From Paratinospora sagittata (lineage: Eukaryota; Streptophyta; Magnoliopsida; Ranunculales; Menispermaceae), in the NCBI GenBank assembly GCA_035771175.1, contig CM069598.1:79501-143500 (forward strand): a DNA stretch of 64,000 nucleotides, read 5' to 3'. A model generated the notes under the pieces. The model was not told where the DNA came from and did not search any database. It saw nothing but the letters and a program-made list of their open reading frames with translations. This document shows positions 12,406 to 23,600 of the stretch, piece by piece; position 1 is the stretch's first letter, and every line of letters begins with the position of its first letter. The position numbers and the translations under genes were made by a program.

Positions 12406-12436
12406 TATTACGATATTATCCTTACTTTAGCTTTTG

Positions 12437-12520
<84 letters not shown>

Positions 12521-12564
12521 ATGGTTGTGAATGGAAAAGGAAAATGGGAAAAGAGAACTTGACA
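12406..12564 (+). repeat. copia 3' LTR with expanded AT microsatellite
   Basis: Matches the 5' LTR from TATTACGATATT to AACTTGACA. It carries about 40 AT units (12439-12518), where the 5' LTR has about seven, and lacks the 14 terminal bases seen at 5991. A few point and indel differences occur in the A-rich segment before GAGAACTTGACA. Confidence 0.9.
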
Positions 12565-12569
12565 GTTTG

Positions 12570-13239
12570 CTAATTCTTGCTCCAAGGTATGAAATCTCTT
12601 CCATTTTTCTCCACTAAATTACCATTGAAGGTGAGAACATGTTTTTGAATGGTGTAATTTGCAATATGGGTTTCGAATTTGGGGAGACCTAGCTTAGGTT
12701 TGGGTATGCATGAGCTTGAAATAGCTCAAAAATGGTGGACTTGGGCGTTCTTGACCCATACTTACTCCCAAACCACGATTTGGGTGCTTTCCTCCATGAT
12801 TTTGGAGAAATTTGAGGCTAGGGTTTTGATGGAAACCCAAGGTTCCGAGGTGATTGCGTATGGAATGACTTTTTAGGATGATTTAGAACCCATTGGTGGC
12901 ATTTAGCCAAATTTATATTGAAAAATTGATGGGGTTACTTTGTAATGGCCTAACCTTAGATTATGGACTTCGGGTTTTCTAATGCTAATGCATGTGAACT
13001 ATGTTGATTAAATAGGTACATCTAGATGATTGATAATGTTAATTTGTGTCTCTACATGATATAATTTAATGTCTAATTCATTTTAGCCCTATGTCTCATT
13101 GTAGAGATTTTATCCAATTTGGGGCTTTTGGTTCAATTGGTTTGAACTAGATTATCTGTGGTGGAATTTAGTTAAGCATGAATTGGGTATGGAAGGAATT
13201 ATAATTGATTTATGTTGGCCTAGGCCTAGACTTTCTATG
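12570..13239 (+). mobile_element. gypsy-type LTR fragment, right part
   Basis: Continuation of the LTR interrupted at 5985. A block near 13085-13115 (CCCTATGTCTCATTGTAGAG) resembles one inside the LTR at 18913 onward, supporting one family. It is cut at 13240 by another LTR piece. No coding sequence. Confidence 0.45.
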
Positions 13240-13483
13240 TGTCACGACGCCCCTGATGTAGGCTGACGTCATGACCGGCATAGTGTACTATACACTGTAC
13301 ATACCCTGTATACAATATATAATATACTTTCAGCTTCAACAGAATTACACAAATCTCCAAAAAAAAATTGACAGCATCTCCCTATAAAATGGACTTCTCA
13401 CAACCTGATATACTACAAATCAAATCCAATATATATACATAGATAATTATCCCATTTATTTCACAAATCAAATTCTCACGGGG
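13240..13483 (+). mobile_element. truncated LTR, same family as the solo LTR at 8858
   Basis: The first 60 or so bases are nearly identical to the start of the 8858-10461 solo LTR (TGTCACGACGCCCCTGA, then GTAGGCTGACGTCATGACC). Similarity fades and stops where plant-mobile-domain coding begins, so only the left part of the LTR survives. Confidence 0.75.
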
Positions 13484-15543
13484 CAGTGCAGTGTTAGCAT
13501 GGCTATATCGTCAGATGTGTCGTGTCGTTGATTATGGCAAACGAAGTGTTTCAGGAGCACTGGTCCTAGTACATTTATGGGCATGGGATTGATTTTCATT
13601 TTGGCTCCACGGAGATGCAACGTTCAACGCGAGGATCATGACGGTCCAAATGTACATCTGTTGCCACCACCACCATTGGCATATAGGTAAATGAGTAATT
13701 TTTTTACGGAAGTCCACACGTATTTTCCTTTTCAACATTCACTGTTAACATTTATTAATTTGTCGTTAATATTTGCAGGTGGAAACCCGCATTGATAAAG
13801 AAAAAGGTCTCAACGCATGTGTTGAATAAATATAGAGAGACCTTGGACACTAAAGGTTTTGAAGAGGTGCAATATTCCAAACAATTTACATACATGTATT
13901 GCTTAATTTTGAGTTTGCATGGTGTTTCAGTTTTGACGTTAGGGGTGCATGTACAGGTCAGGTGGACTCCATACACCGATGATTTGATTGATGCCTGGCC
14001 AGATTATTGCAAGCATGGGCGACACATTTGGCACACTGTTTCTCCACTAATTTGTTTCGCCATAGTTGAGTTACATCAGCCAGATCGAGTGTTGCGTCAA
14101 TTTGACATGAGACAAATGATTCCGGAGCCATGCGACACAAGTGTTGACTTTCACAAGTGTGATATGAGAAGCCAATGTGACAGTGATTGGATTCAAAAGC
14201 ACATATATTATGTTGATGAATGAGAGCGTCGTGCTGAAAACTTGGCAGTTGGTGAAAATAATGTTTCGTCACATATGGAGTACAATGACCCATACATGAT
14301 TTGATATCGATCAATAACCCGGAGGTATATGACTGAAAGTGGCGCAACTATCGATTTCTTGGTAAGATAGTACATTTTGCAATTCACGTTTTCGTATATT
14401 ACTAAGCTAAGTTGTAGTTATTTTGGTTAACGTATGACATTTTTAATTTATTTAGGTTCGCAACATGGCTCAAATTAATTTGTGGGTTAATGATATGACT
14501 GTACTGACGGACATTAAGAGGATTTCAATGACTACTGTCACACTCTGGGTTGCACAGCGTGCCCCCTACCTAGGTGTGGGCGCACCCCCTCGGGGCGAAC
14601 GCCAGCCATTATGGATCCATAATATTGTCTCATCCCGGTATAGCCACCGCCACACAAGGACGTCTCTTGTACACGAGATCATTTGTCTGCCACTATTCAT
14701 AAATAGTGCAGGGTCTCCCCCAAGATCGAACAAGCAACCTCCCTTAAGAAGTTAGATTTCGTATCTTGAGTAGCCACTGAACCATTGGCTCAGTGGTTAC
14801 TCAGATTGCGAAATCTAACTCCTTAAGGGAGGTTACGAGTTCGAATTTGAGGGAGACCCTACACTATTCATGATAAATAGTGTCAGACAAATGATCTCGT
14901 GTACAAGAGACGTCCTTGTGTGGCGGTGTCTGTACCGGGATGGGACAATATTATGGATCCATAATGGCTGACGTTCGCCCCGAGGGGGTGCGCCCACACC
15001 TGGGTAGGGGGCACGCTGTGCAACCTAGGGTGTGACAACTACGCTACAAACGGTGCATGCAGATTACATGGTTAAGAGGAACACAACAGAAAGACAATCG
15101 TCAGCATACCATCAAGTCTCATCACTCCTTCCAGTCGAGTGGATTCATTCACGAATGTCCACACATCACCATTGCAGCAGGATCCTTCCACCTTTGGCGA
15201 TGCAATAGCAGATATTGAGATTGACCCGACAACTACTTCATTCGAGGACAATCCAACGTTGGGTGAAGAGGGAAATTGGATAGGTAGACGAAAAAGAATG
15301 CCAAGGCGAGGAAGAGAGCGAGGGCAATGCTTGGAAGGTGCATTTATAGCAGATACGGCTATTGAGGCGCATGATGAACGTGATGAACACGATCGTGAGG
15401 ATGAGCACATATCAGCTATGCCCGTTGACGATGATCCAGCACCACATGTCGAGCGAGTTGTTCAGGTGCCTTTGCAGCACTATACAAGGGATCACTTACG
15501 GCGCAACAAACGACGTAAATGGCCAATATGTGGCACAGATTGA
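13484..15543 (+). pseudogene. plant mobile domain (PMD) gene, C-terminal part, disrupted
   Basis: Broken frames follow the PMD fold seen in MAIN/MAIL proteins and in PMD genes carried by plant transposons. In order: SAVLAWLYRQMCRVVDYGKR then SGALVLVHLWAWD (13484-13600), HVQVRWTPYTDDLIDAWPDY then HIWHTVSPLICFAIVELHQP (13950-14090), VLRQFDMRQMIPEPCDT, then YRSITRRYMTESGATIDF. After a small intron-like gap come MAQINLWVND and, past the fold-back insertion, LQTVHADYMV and a basic tail ending at 15543. There are stops at AWD* and YMI*, a frameshift near 13640, and an insertion at 14536-15037. The N-terminal half is missing. MAIN-type proteins act in transposon silencing and meristem maintenance; this copy is most likely transposon cargo. 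Confidence 0.75.
14536..15037. mobile_element. 502 bp fold-back element made of two inverted SINE-like arms
   Basis: A nearly complete inverted repeat: arms of about 240 bp around a short centre near 14785. The ends TGTCACAC...GTGTGACA are flanked by ACTAC on both sides (14531-14535, 15038-15042), a 5 bp duplication. Each arm, read outward from the centre, has a tRNA-like A box (TGGCTCAGTGG type) and a B box (GAGTTCGAATT or TTGTTCGATCT). The arms differ by roughly a tenth. It interrupts the PMD gene. Transcription across it would form a long hairpin RNA. Confidence 0.85.
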
Positions 15544-15659
15544 CAACTTGTTTTACTGTTTTTGTATATGTTTTGATAATGTTGTAGTATGTATTTATAC
15601 TTGCTACTTCAATTCAGTAATTTTTTTTAAACAGAATTACCTTGTATATGTTTTGATAA

Positions 15660-15965
15660 TATTGTAGTTTTATTTAAGCTTGAATTTTGGATGGGGGTCC
15701 AAAAATTCAATCGGGCATGAGAATGAGGTTCTGTCGCCTCCGGGGGATCATGGGACGCTCTTAAAGTGGTCTGATAAAAAAAAACCATGTGGTTTGGCTT
15801 CGATGAAGCCTAACAGTTTACTAAAAGCTTTGGTTTTTTATTTAAACTTGAATTCTGGATTGGGGTCCAAAAATTTAACCAGGCATGTGAATGGGGTTCC
15901 GTCGCCTCCGGGGATCATGGGAAGGTATTAGGACTCGCTGAAAGTGATCGGGTAAAAAAAACCAC
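15660..15965 (+). repeat. two subterminal tandem repeats of the PMD element (~180 bp)
   Basis: Two adjacent copies share TTTAAGCTTGAATT(T/C)TGGAT, GGGGTCCAAAAAT, GTCGCCTCCGGGG and a GTGGTTTGGCTTC or GTGGTCCTTCTC end. The same unit recurs at about 60385-60770, which ties the two elements into one family. Confidence 0.75.
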
Positions 15966-16333
15966 GTGGTCCTTCTCAATTGATTGACAGAAGTACAAAA
16001 AAAATGAAAAAAAAAATCTGTATGAAAGACGTCTTTTTAAAAGACGTCTTCCGATAAACAGTTTTTTATTTATTTATAGAAAGATGTTTTTTATAGAATT
16101 TTTTTTAAAGGAATGAGTCTTTTTAAAAGACGCATTCAATTCAAAAAAAATTAATGAAAGACATCTTTTGAAAAGACGCTTTTTTAACTGCTCAAGCTCC
16201 TTAGCTCACGTGCCACTTATGTATCAATTGACTGGACTTTAAATAGTCAAACTAGGGCAAAACAGTCATTATTTAAATTTTAATGACATTTGTAAAAAAA
16301 ATTATTTTTTAAAGGTAATCAAATTAAAAGCCC
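15966..16333 (+). mobile_element. right terminus of the PMD/MULE-like element
   Basis: Contains perfect palindromes AAGACGTCTT (16026-16035, 16041-16050) and several AAAAGACGC-type motifs. The end sequence runs from CTTTAAATAGTCAAACTAGG to TTAAAAGCCC. It is clearly homologous to 38450-38724 and more loosely to the ends at 39132-40552 and 60187-61027. Confidence 0.7.
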
Positions 16334-16542
16334 GCCGACGAGTGCGTGCGAAAAAAAAAAAAGTAAAATATAAAATAACAATATCTTAAATTTTGGGGGA
16401 ATGACGAACCAGTCCTTGGGAAAGTAATAATGAGAGCTAAAAGGCGTGCCCAACCCTTCTCTTCTCACTCACTTCATTCTCTGCTTTTCTGCTTTACCAT
16501 AAAGTGATTAATAAATTCAGAAGCGATTGAAATCAGAGTAGC

Positions 16543-16725
16543 ATGGCCAGCCCAATACGTCATAATAGATTCCCATTGACATATCTGTCTGCCCTTTTCT
16601 TCGTCTCACTCACCCTAGTCACCGTAGTCGTAGTTGATCAGTGGTCACTCGTCTCTTCGACAAACGCGGAAGACTTCCTCTTCCATGTCATCAATGAAGA
16701 CGTGTGCGCAAGTTTAAAAATTTAG
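16543..16725 (+). CDS. short ORF with signal-anchor-like helix, possible orphan first exon
   Basis: A 60-residue frame (MASPIRHNRFPLTYLSALFF...) has a hydrophobic segment at about residues 13-32, fitting a signal peptide or type II membrane anchor. A pyrimidine-rich leader (16455-16500) resembles a plant 5' UTR. The sequence after ED(V)CA turns AT-rich, so it may be the first exon of a gene whose remainder was lost. A GTGTGC that could act as a weak donor lies near 16702. I do not recognise the family; it may be chance. Confidence 0.3.
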   Translation: MASPIRHNRFPLTYLSALFFVSLTLVTVVVVDQWSLVSSTNAEDFLFHVINEDVCASLKI

Positions 16726-17028
16726 ATTTTATTATTTAAAATCTATATCTTTTTGGAAACGTATTAGTACTACTATTAAAATTTTAGATAGTAATTACCA
16801 GAAAATATCTTATAAAAATCAGCCTAAATTCTTAAATTTGTTTTTTTTATAAATACCATAATAGCCCTGGAATTACATAGAAGCTTCAAAATATCGCAAT
16901 GCTTATCAGAAGGGTAATTTTAGAAATTTGTAAAAATGGAAAATAGCACATGACTTTGCTAAATAATTGTATAATATGTAATATCAATAGATTGTCTGTG
17001 TAGCTAATGGGCAAAAAGTAATTTTAAA
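16726..17028. other. AT-rich spacer, nothing recognised
   Basis: No open frame, repeat pair or RNA gene could be supported between the short ORF and the target duplication of the minus-strand copia. Confidence 0.4.
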
Positions 17029-17929
17029 ACTTTTGTTGTAGATTGAATCAAAATAATCAAAGACAATGTTAAAAATTATAAATTGACTTTTCATTCTTTA
17101 TTTTCTCTTTATGATCTTTCTCATATTTATAGGAAGAGATTTACATTACAAGATCACTAACTCACATAATATGTAACTATGCTCTCAAATGAATAGATAA
17201 CTATGCTCTCATATGATTTATGTGAGATACATATATATACGTATTTATACAACTTGAATATATATACTATTTAGATACATATACAACTTGAATATCATAC
17301 TGCTTGATATATGTGTATAGTACATGTAATTATAATTTAGATATTCAACATATTTACAACACTTCCCCTGTGAATATCCATCACTGTAGAATATGTCTCG
17401 TTAAAACCTTATTAGAAAAAAACTCAGTGAGAAAAAGTCTAGTGAAGGAAAAAGAGTACAATATTCTATTGAAGTCTTATATTGTTAGGACTACCTCGTT
17501 AGCCTGCTACCACCCCAGTATCGATTGTCCCTAAATTTTTGTTGCGACCAGGCAGGCCATGACCAAGCCGCGACTAGGTCACAAGCGGGAAGTAACAGAG
17601 AAGTGACTAAGAAGCAATCGAGGGCAATCGAGGTGATATCAAGCTAATAACTAGGCAAATTCGAGTGTCAATATTGTATATAATCTTCTTTGTAATTGGC
17701 AAAGCTTTGATAAATAAGTTGTTCGATCTTATTTGTCAGTCTTTTGTAGCTCATGTGTGAAAAAGACCTTTTATGAAATATATTTGGCTCTGTTGGCTTC
17801 AATATAAGCTTTTCATTACTTTGCAATACATGTTGCATTATCTTCTTATAACATTGTTAGATAGCCTCTAATTTAAGATCATTCATGTGATCCATACACA
17901 TTTTTTGACTTGTTTCAGGAGTCGCGATA

Positions 17930-18420
17930 CTTTTCTGGATGATTTGAAAATATAGCAACTATTGTCTGCTTCACAAATCTCCATGATATGACAATATCAT
18001 TATAAGTGAGATTGTGCTTGGGATCGAGCATGGTGGGGATCTGACAAATATTCAACATTTGCATATTCAGCCAGTTTTATTTTTACCTTTCTTTAATAAG
18101 ATAAACTTGTATTGTTTGCTTTGTTAGAGATAACATTATGCATTCTTAGCACTATTTTAATATGGTGTAGAGCTATATATCCTGCAAACATGTTAACAAA
18201 TAATTTTGTATATAAGAGCATTTATTGCATCCAGGCATGGTATTTCAGGACCAACTAGCTCTTCATTATTTAAATGAAGGCGAATATCATCTTTATTTAC
18301 TTTTCAATGATCTCACAATATTGGGGAGTCTAATGGATATTTTTGTCCATATGAAATTTCTTCAATAAATTTCTTAATATATTTGATAAATGGACAAAAA
18401 TTCCACTTGGAAAATTCTCG
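17930..18420 (-). pseudogene. pol: copia RNase H remnant
   Basis: On the minus strand, broken frames read close to the copia order: DDI-LHLNNEELVGPEIPCLDA with LDAINALIY (about 18320-18180), then a YLSDPHHARSQ-like stretch (about 18060-18010) and ISWRFVKQTIV (about 17975-17940). Many stops intervene. Confidence 0.7.
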
Positions 18421-18912
18421 ATCTGCAGGCTAAGACAAAAATTCATTTTTTCAAGATCTTTCATCTCAAATTTTTCCTTGATAAATATATTTTAATAAAC
18501 TCTTCAGGAGTCTTAACATATGCAACAATGAAATGAATAAAGTGCATATGCAAATACGTTTGGTAGAATGCTCACTCATACAATTATGAAAATGTATACG
18601 CATATTGATCAATATGAATATTAATGCAGTACATACTTTAGGCCTTTTAGATCCTTCAAAGATCATCATTTTGAAGCTTCAAGTATAATTCATAAATTCT
18701 TCAGGGATATTCACGTATAACATCGTTATCCATGGATTAATATATTTCTTCATGTATATCTAACATGATTTACCTCTTTAGGTATTAGAACTTCTGGTTC
18801 AGATAGCTCTCAATTTTTCAACGAGTTTCACTATATTTGATCTTGCTCCTTTCTACTTTTTCAATGTCAACATTCTTATATGTTTTGAGATCCCATAATA
18901 TCAAAAGCACAC

Positions 18913-19670
18913 TGTAACGACCCACTTTCACATATGATGTCGTGATGACGTAAAATGCTCGATTCTAGGTCTTGTGTATGTATTTGATGTATATAATACT
19001 TGTATTTTAAGTATTTTGTGTATGTATTTGACTCTATGCCCTATTGTAGAGATTTGGTACCCATGGCTTGGAGAACTTTTATGTGTTTATTCCTTTTGAT
19101 GGATTGTTTAGATGTGGGATTACTTGTGGAATCATTTTATGGACTTATCTTTTGTCTTGATTATTAGTATGGTTGGTAGAATTGCTCAGGTTTGTATAAG
19201 GCTCGTAAGGTTTCAACCGCCTCATGCATGTTGAGGGTGGTTGGAGATGCCTACATCAGGCGTTCCACCCCGACATTTTGCACGTTGTTCCACGGGGATG
19301 GTGGTCTGGGGTTTGGGGTTACCAAATGTGCTATGACCTTAATAATCGGGCTATCGATTATGACCCAAAGCACCATTAATATGCTTGTTTGTTGTTGTAT
19401 CCAACGCCACGCGTATATCTCACGGATTTTCATAAGCGGTCTTCCTCTTTCATCTAAGATTTGTCACTCCACCCCATGATTATACAGATTATCTATTAGA
19501 GTATTTATTAGAGGATCCATCACTATTTGATCAATTACTCTTCTGGCGAACACATCTTCTAGATGTCATTGGTGGTCACCTTCCGTTCCTCGAGTATCAG
19601 ATTGGTTTTGCGTCATTTCCTACACGAACTTCTCTCTTTTACTTTGAGATGCAAAATGATGAGGGCTAAA
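18913..19670 (+). mobile_element. gypsy-type LTR piece nested in the minus-strand copia
   Basis: Starts TGTAACGACCCA, like 5406, and interrupts the copia interior. Its right border is unclear. From about 19477 to 19668 there is an ATG-less open stretch of 63 codons rich in Leu, Asp and Phe (reads DYTDYLLEYLLEDPSLFDQ) that I cannot assign. Confidence 0.5.
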
Positions 19671-21963
19671 GTTGTTTATAAAGTTATTAACTTAATGCAC
19701 TATTTTTAATTGAATTATTAGAGTTTTCCTAATTGTCAGTCATTTGTCGGTAGCTGTCAATTTCATTGGATAATAATTATAATAATTGAATTTTCAATAC
19801 TGTTACGAATATACTTAATATTGTGATCATCTAACTTTATACTAATACTTTTTAAAAAGTATCTAAAAAATTTGCGTAATTATATGATATGTCAACTAGT
19901 CATAAAATAAGCATATAAACAAATGAAACTTGTTCAAATGATGTCATTATTTAAAATATCATTGAGGCCCTAAAGACTTGGCAAGTTGTGCCAAAATATA
20001 ATAAATATATTGTGTCAAAGAGCTTTCAGTTCCTAATCACAATATCTTTTCAATTGACTTCATAATTTAATAAGCCAAAAATTCAAGTAATAAGTCTTTC
20101 TAAATATTTTCAAATAATCAATTAGGCAATATAAATATATTCTTTAAATATTTGATATCTATCATTTTAGATATCTTTAAAATCAACCAAGATCTTCTGG
20201 ACCTATAGGCACGTTTTAAAAGTGTTATTATTTTGCTTCATTTTTACAACAGCATATTCACTCTTCTAGAGCTACAAATATATTTTCAATTCAACATCTT
20301 TTTCTTTATTGAGGCATAATAGATTAATTATATGTTTGATATACAACAGTTACATCACAATTTTTTTTCATTCCACACCTAAAGCAAACACATAGATAAA
20401 CATTTATCTTGTGCTACGATAGGATTACTCAACTTCTGGTATAACATAATAATCTATTTCAAATATATGGTTGTAATCATATTCTAAATTGTAATCATCA
20501 CGATTCTCATAATAATTTTAATTATGTTATAGGTTATATTCATGATCATTAAAGTAACATTGTCTTCGAAGAATGATATAAAAATTAAGTGGATGAGCAT
20601 AATAATTTTCATCACAAATTTTCTTGAAAAGATTTTAACAGTCTTTGTATTGCTACTTTAAGAGCATTTGCGAGATAATTTATCTTCTCAAATATGTCTT
20701 CTTCAAATATATAATTTATCTCATGGAATTTTAACATTGCAACATCAGGTGCAATTAGTTATTTGGCCATAATAAACTTCGGGTCCGTATAATTATAATA
20801 TTCCAACTTTAGGTGTAATTAATTGTGATGAACCCTTAAATAAAAAAGTTATGAGTTTTTGTCATGAGATATACATAAACTTCAGGTTATGTTTTCTTGT
20901 CCATAGTTCAAAATGTTAAATCTTCAAAAGTAATTAAATAATTGAAATAACTAATTAATCATAAATAATTATTCAACAATAAAAGAAAAAGTTAGTATAA
21001 TAATGAATTATAATAAAGAAAAAGTTAGTGTTACTGTTAGTATTAGTGTTAATGTTAGTATAAGAACACATCACAATAAAATATAATGTTAGTATTAATG
21101 CATTATATTAGCTTTAGGCTAATTTACAAATTCACAAATATGTGGATCCTGTGAACAAAATTCATGTGATTTCACATGAAAATTTATAACAATGTTAGAG
21201 TATATAAATTATATGTTACGTAAGATGTTAGAGAAATAAATAAATAAATAAAATTAGAACATAACTTCTGATTATGAAAAATATAGCTCTTTGTTAGAAA
21301 ATTATTTCTTAATATATAGCTTCAAGCTATAAATTCTTCTACATAACTTCAGGTTACGTAAACAAAATATCAATATAGTTTCATGCTATATGAATTTCTC
21401 TACATTGCTTCAGGCTATGAAATCAAAATAAAAATAAAAACTGCAGTGTAACTAGAAATACATTAAATAAATAAACATGATAAAAATTCATAAAATTTTA
21501 CCTCAATATGTTTTTTATGATTGAACTCCTTGATTGAGCAGAGCCTTCGTGCTGATAACGTATTGTAAACTGAATCAAAATAATCAAAGAGAATACTCGA
21601 AATTATAAACTAGCTTTCTATTATCCATTTTCTCTTCTCATTCATTTTCTTCCTATTTTCTCTACACCATTTCTTACAACTTCTCTTCATGATTTCTCTC
21701 ATATTTATAAGGAAAGATTTACATCAAAAGATCACCAACTCACATGATGGGTAACTATCCTCTCACATGGATGGATAACTATGCTCCCACATGATTCACG
21801 TGGGATACATATATATACGTATTTATACAACTTGAATACATGTATCACTTGAATACATATACTATTTAGATACATATACCACTTGGATATCATACTGCTT
21901 GACATATGTGTATAATATATGTAATTACTATTTGGATATTCAATACATATTTACTGCAACTTT

Positions 21964-23600
21964 CAACTTGTAATTAAATTTCTAGTAGCCATATTCTCAA
22001 ATGACAACAATTAATCCTGAATATAATCTAGTATCTATGAACCTCAAAATCCATTATCATGTTTCACCAACCAATGCGCACTTCAGATCTATATACTATT
22101 ATAATAAGAATACGTAAGGTAGTTAAAAATGAAATTTTTTTCAACCTAAAATATCTTTGAAAAATTTATTTTATTTTTATATTTAAAATTTTAATTTTAT
22201 TGTTAATAGGCTAAAATAGTAATTATGCAATTATGGGAGCAACTAAACATACCACATTAGTTGCTCCCCATACCACATTTACTACCTTTACCCCACCTAA
22301 TGCTATCCTTCTTTTTTTACCACAAAAAAAGCCCAAACTTTCCAAAATAACCCTTTCTTACCTTCAACGCCTTTCCTTCTTCAAGTTCCAAACCCTAACG
22401 CCATTGCCACCATTGTGAAGTTTCATCGCCCAAGCTTCCTCTCTTTGTTAAAGGCTAAGATCCAAGGTCATTTCTTCTCCTTTGATATGATCCAAAGCAT
22501 CCACGCCGTCCTTCCCCAATTTCTCATCCAAAAAACTTCAAATTGAGCCCTACCTTGGAAGCACCCATCATCTTGGCGTTCAACGGTGCACCAGAATACA
22601 AATTGCGTCGAAAATCACAAAAAACGTCAAATGGGTTAGACAACCACCATAGCTTATTTGAAGGGTCATCCCCCTCGAAAACAAACGAATATGAGAGGTT
22701 CGGTTGGAACCTACCGAACATGTGCCCATGGTTTGGTAGTACAAGACTAGACCTATTAGCATGTCCTACCAAACTGAGGGCACATGTTCGGCAAGTTTTG
22801 ACTGAACCTCTCCTTTTTGCTTGTTTTCGAAAGGCTTCGTATGAGAATCGTATATTTATGGCCCTTGAAGCGATATTAGCCCAAATCAACGCACTTCCCA
22901 CTTAATTTGAATGTCGGAGTACCATTTTCCATCGACAGGTAGCAATACAATGGTCAACGGTGCACCGACATATATATTGCGTTAAAAACTACAAAAAAAC
23001 ACATCTAAATGAGTTAGACAACTACCATAACTTACTCAAGGACCATTCCCTAAAAAATAATAAAAAATAAAAAATTTGATCGAAACCTACCGAACATGTG
23101 CTCTCGGCTCGATGGGACAGGACCTTTGCTCACAAGTTTGGTCATGTACTCCGGAACTGAGAGCATGTGATAAAATGAATAATGTGAGAAGGGTAAAACT
23201 GGAAAGAAAGATAAGCATCTTATAAGGCCACCAAAACTTTATATATCAAGTATATAAAAGTGTGAACACTACCTTAAATCTTAGGAAATTAATGAAAACT
23301 GCGATATTGAAAGAGCAAATGGGACTCTTGCCACCGAAAAACAAAAAAAAAAAAAATTAAAAAGAAGCAAATGGGACAGTGGTCAAATGTAGTGGGCGTT
23401 GAAAACTTGAATTTGGCGTAGGCCATGCTAATTGCTAGGGTATCTCTTACCAAGGGTCGTTTAGAGGTTCACAAACGACGTAAGCGACTTGACCCACTCT
23501 TAATACGTATGCGTATTAAATATTTCCAGTTTTCATTTAAAAACAAAAAATGTTGCTCAGATTAGTATTAGTGAGAAATGTCATAACGAACCATCTTGCT
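21964..23600. repeat. repeat-like spacer, no gene supported
   Basis: From 22088 the sequence (TCTATATACTATTATAATAAG) resembles a Helitron 5' end, but no matching CTAG-type end with hairpin was found. Two related blocks (about 22560-22780 and 22940-23170) share CAACGGTGCACC, GGTTAGACAAC-type and CCTACCGAACATGTGC motifs, so the region is internally duplicated. A 120-codon frame at 22543-22905 spans one copy and looks like chance. Confidence 0.4.

Larger units (their letters stand above)
5991..12564 (+). mobile_element. Ty1/copia retrotransposon, full structure but decayed
   Basis: A complete copia layout: 5' LTR, primer-binding site, gag, protease, integrase, reverse transcriptase, RNase H, polypurine tract, 3' LTR. 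It is bounded by a 5 bp target duplication GTTTG (5986-5990 and 12565-12569). The LTRs are very short, about 96-110 bp before microsatellite growth. A 1604 bp solo LTR splits it at 8858-10461. Gag-pol carries at least two frameshifts and a stop, so it is not autonomous now. It sits inside an older gypsy-type LTR. Confidence 0.93.
17034..21958 (-). mobile_element. minus-strand Ty1/copia element, degenerate
   Basis: Bounded by the 5 bp duplication ACTTT (17029-17033 and 21959-21963). The LTRs lie at 17034-17361 (3' LTR) and 21561-21958 (5' LTR), related along their length (read on the minus strand: TG(T/C)(T/A)GTAAATATG to CTACAACA or TTACAATA). Next to the 3' LTR the minus strand reads GGATATTCACAGGGGAAG, a polypurine tract. 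Next to the 5' LTR it reads CGTTATCAGCACGA, a primer-site sequence common in plant copia elements. RNase H remnants are readable; the rest is heavily decayed and contains a nested LTR. Confidence 0.85.

Noticed and set aside
12298..12604. Tyr/Ile repeat frames on both strands
   Set aside because: Translation of the AT microsatellite in the copia 3' LTR.
14740..14860. Possible tRNA gene (A and B box motifs)
   Set aside because: No cloverleaf can be drawn; the boxes fit a SINE-like repeat in an inverted pair.
22543..22905. 120-codon plus-strand frame
   Set aside because: Overlaps an equally long opposite-strand frame and spans one copy of an internal repeat; no family features.
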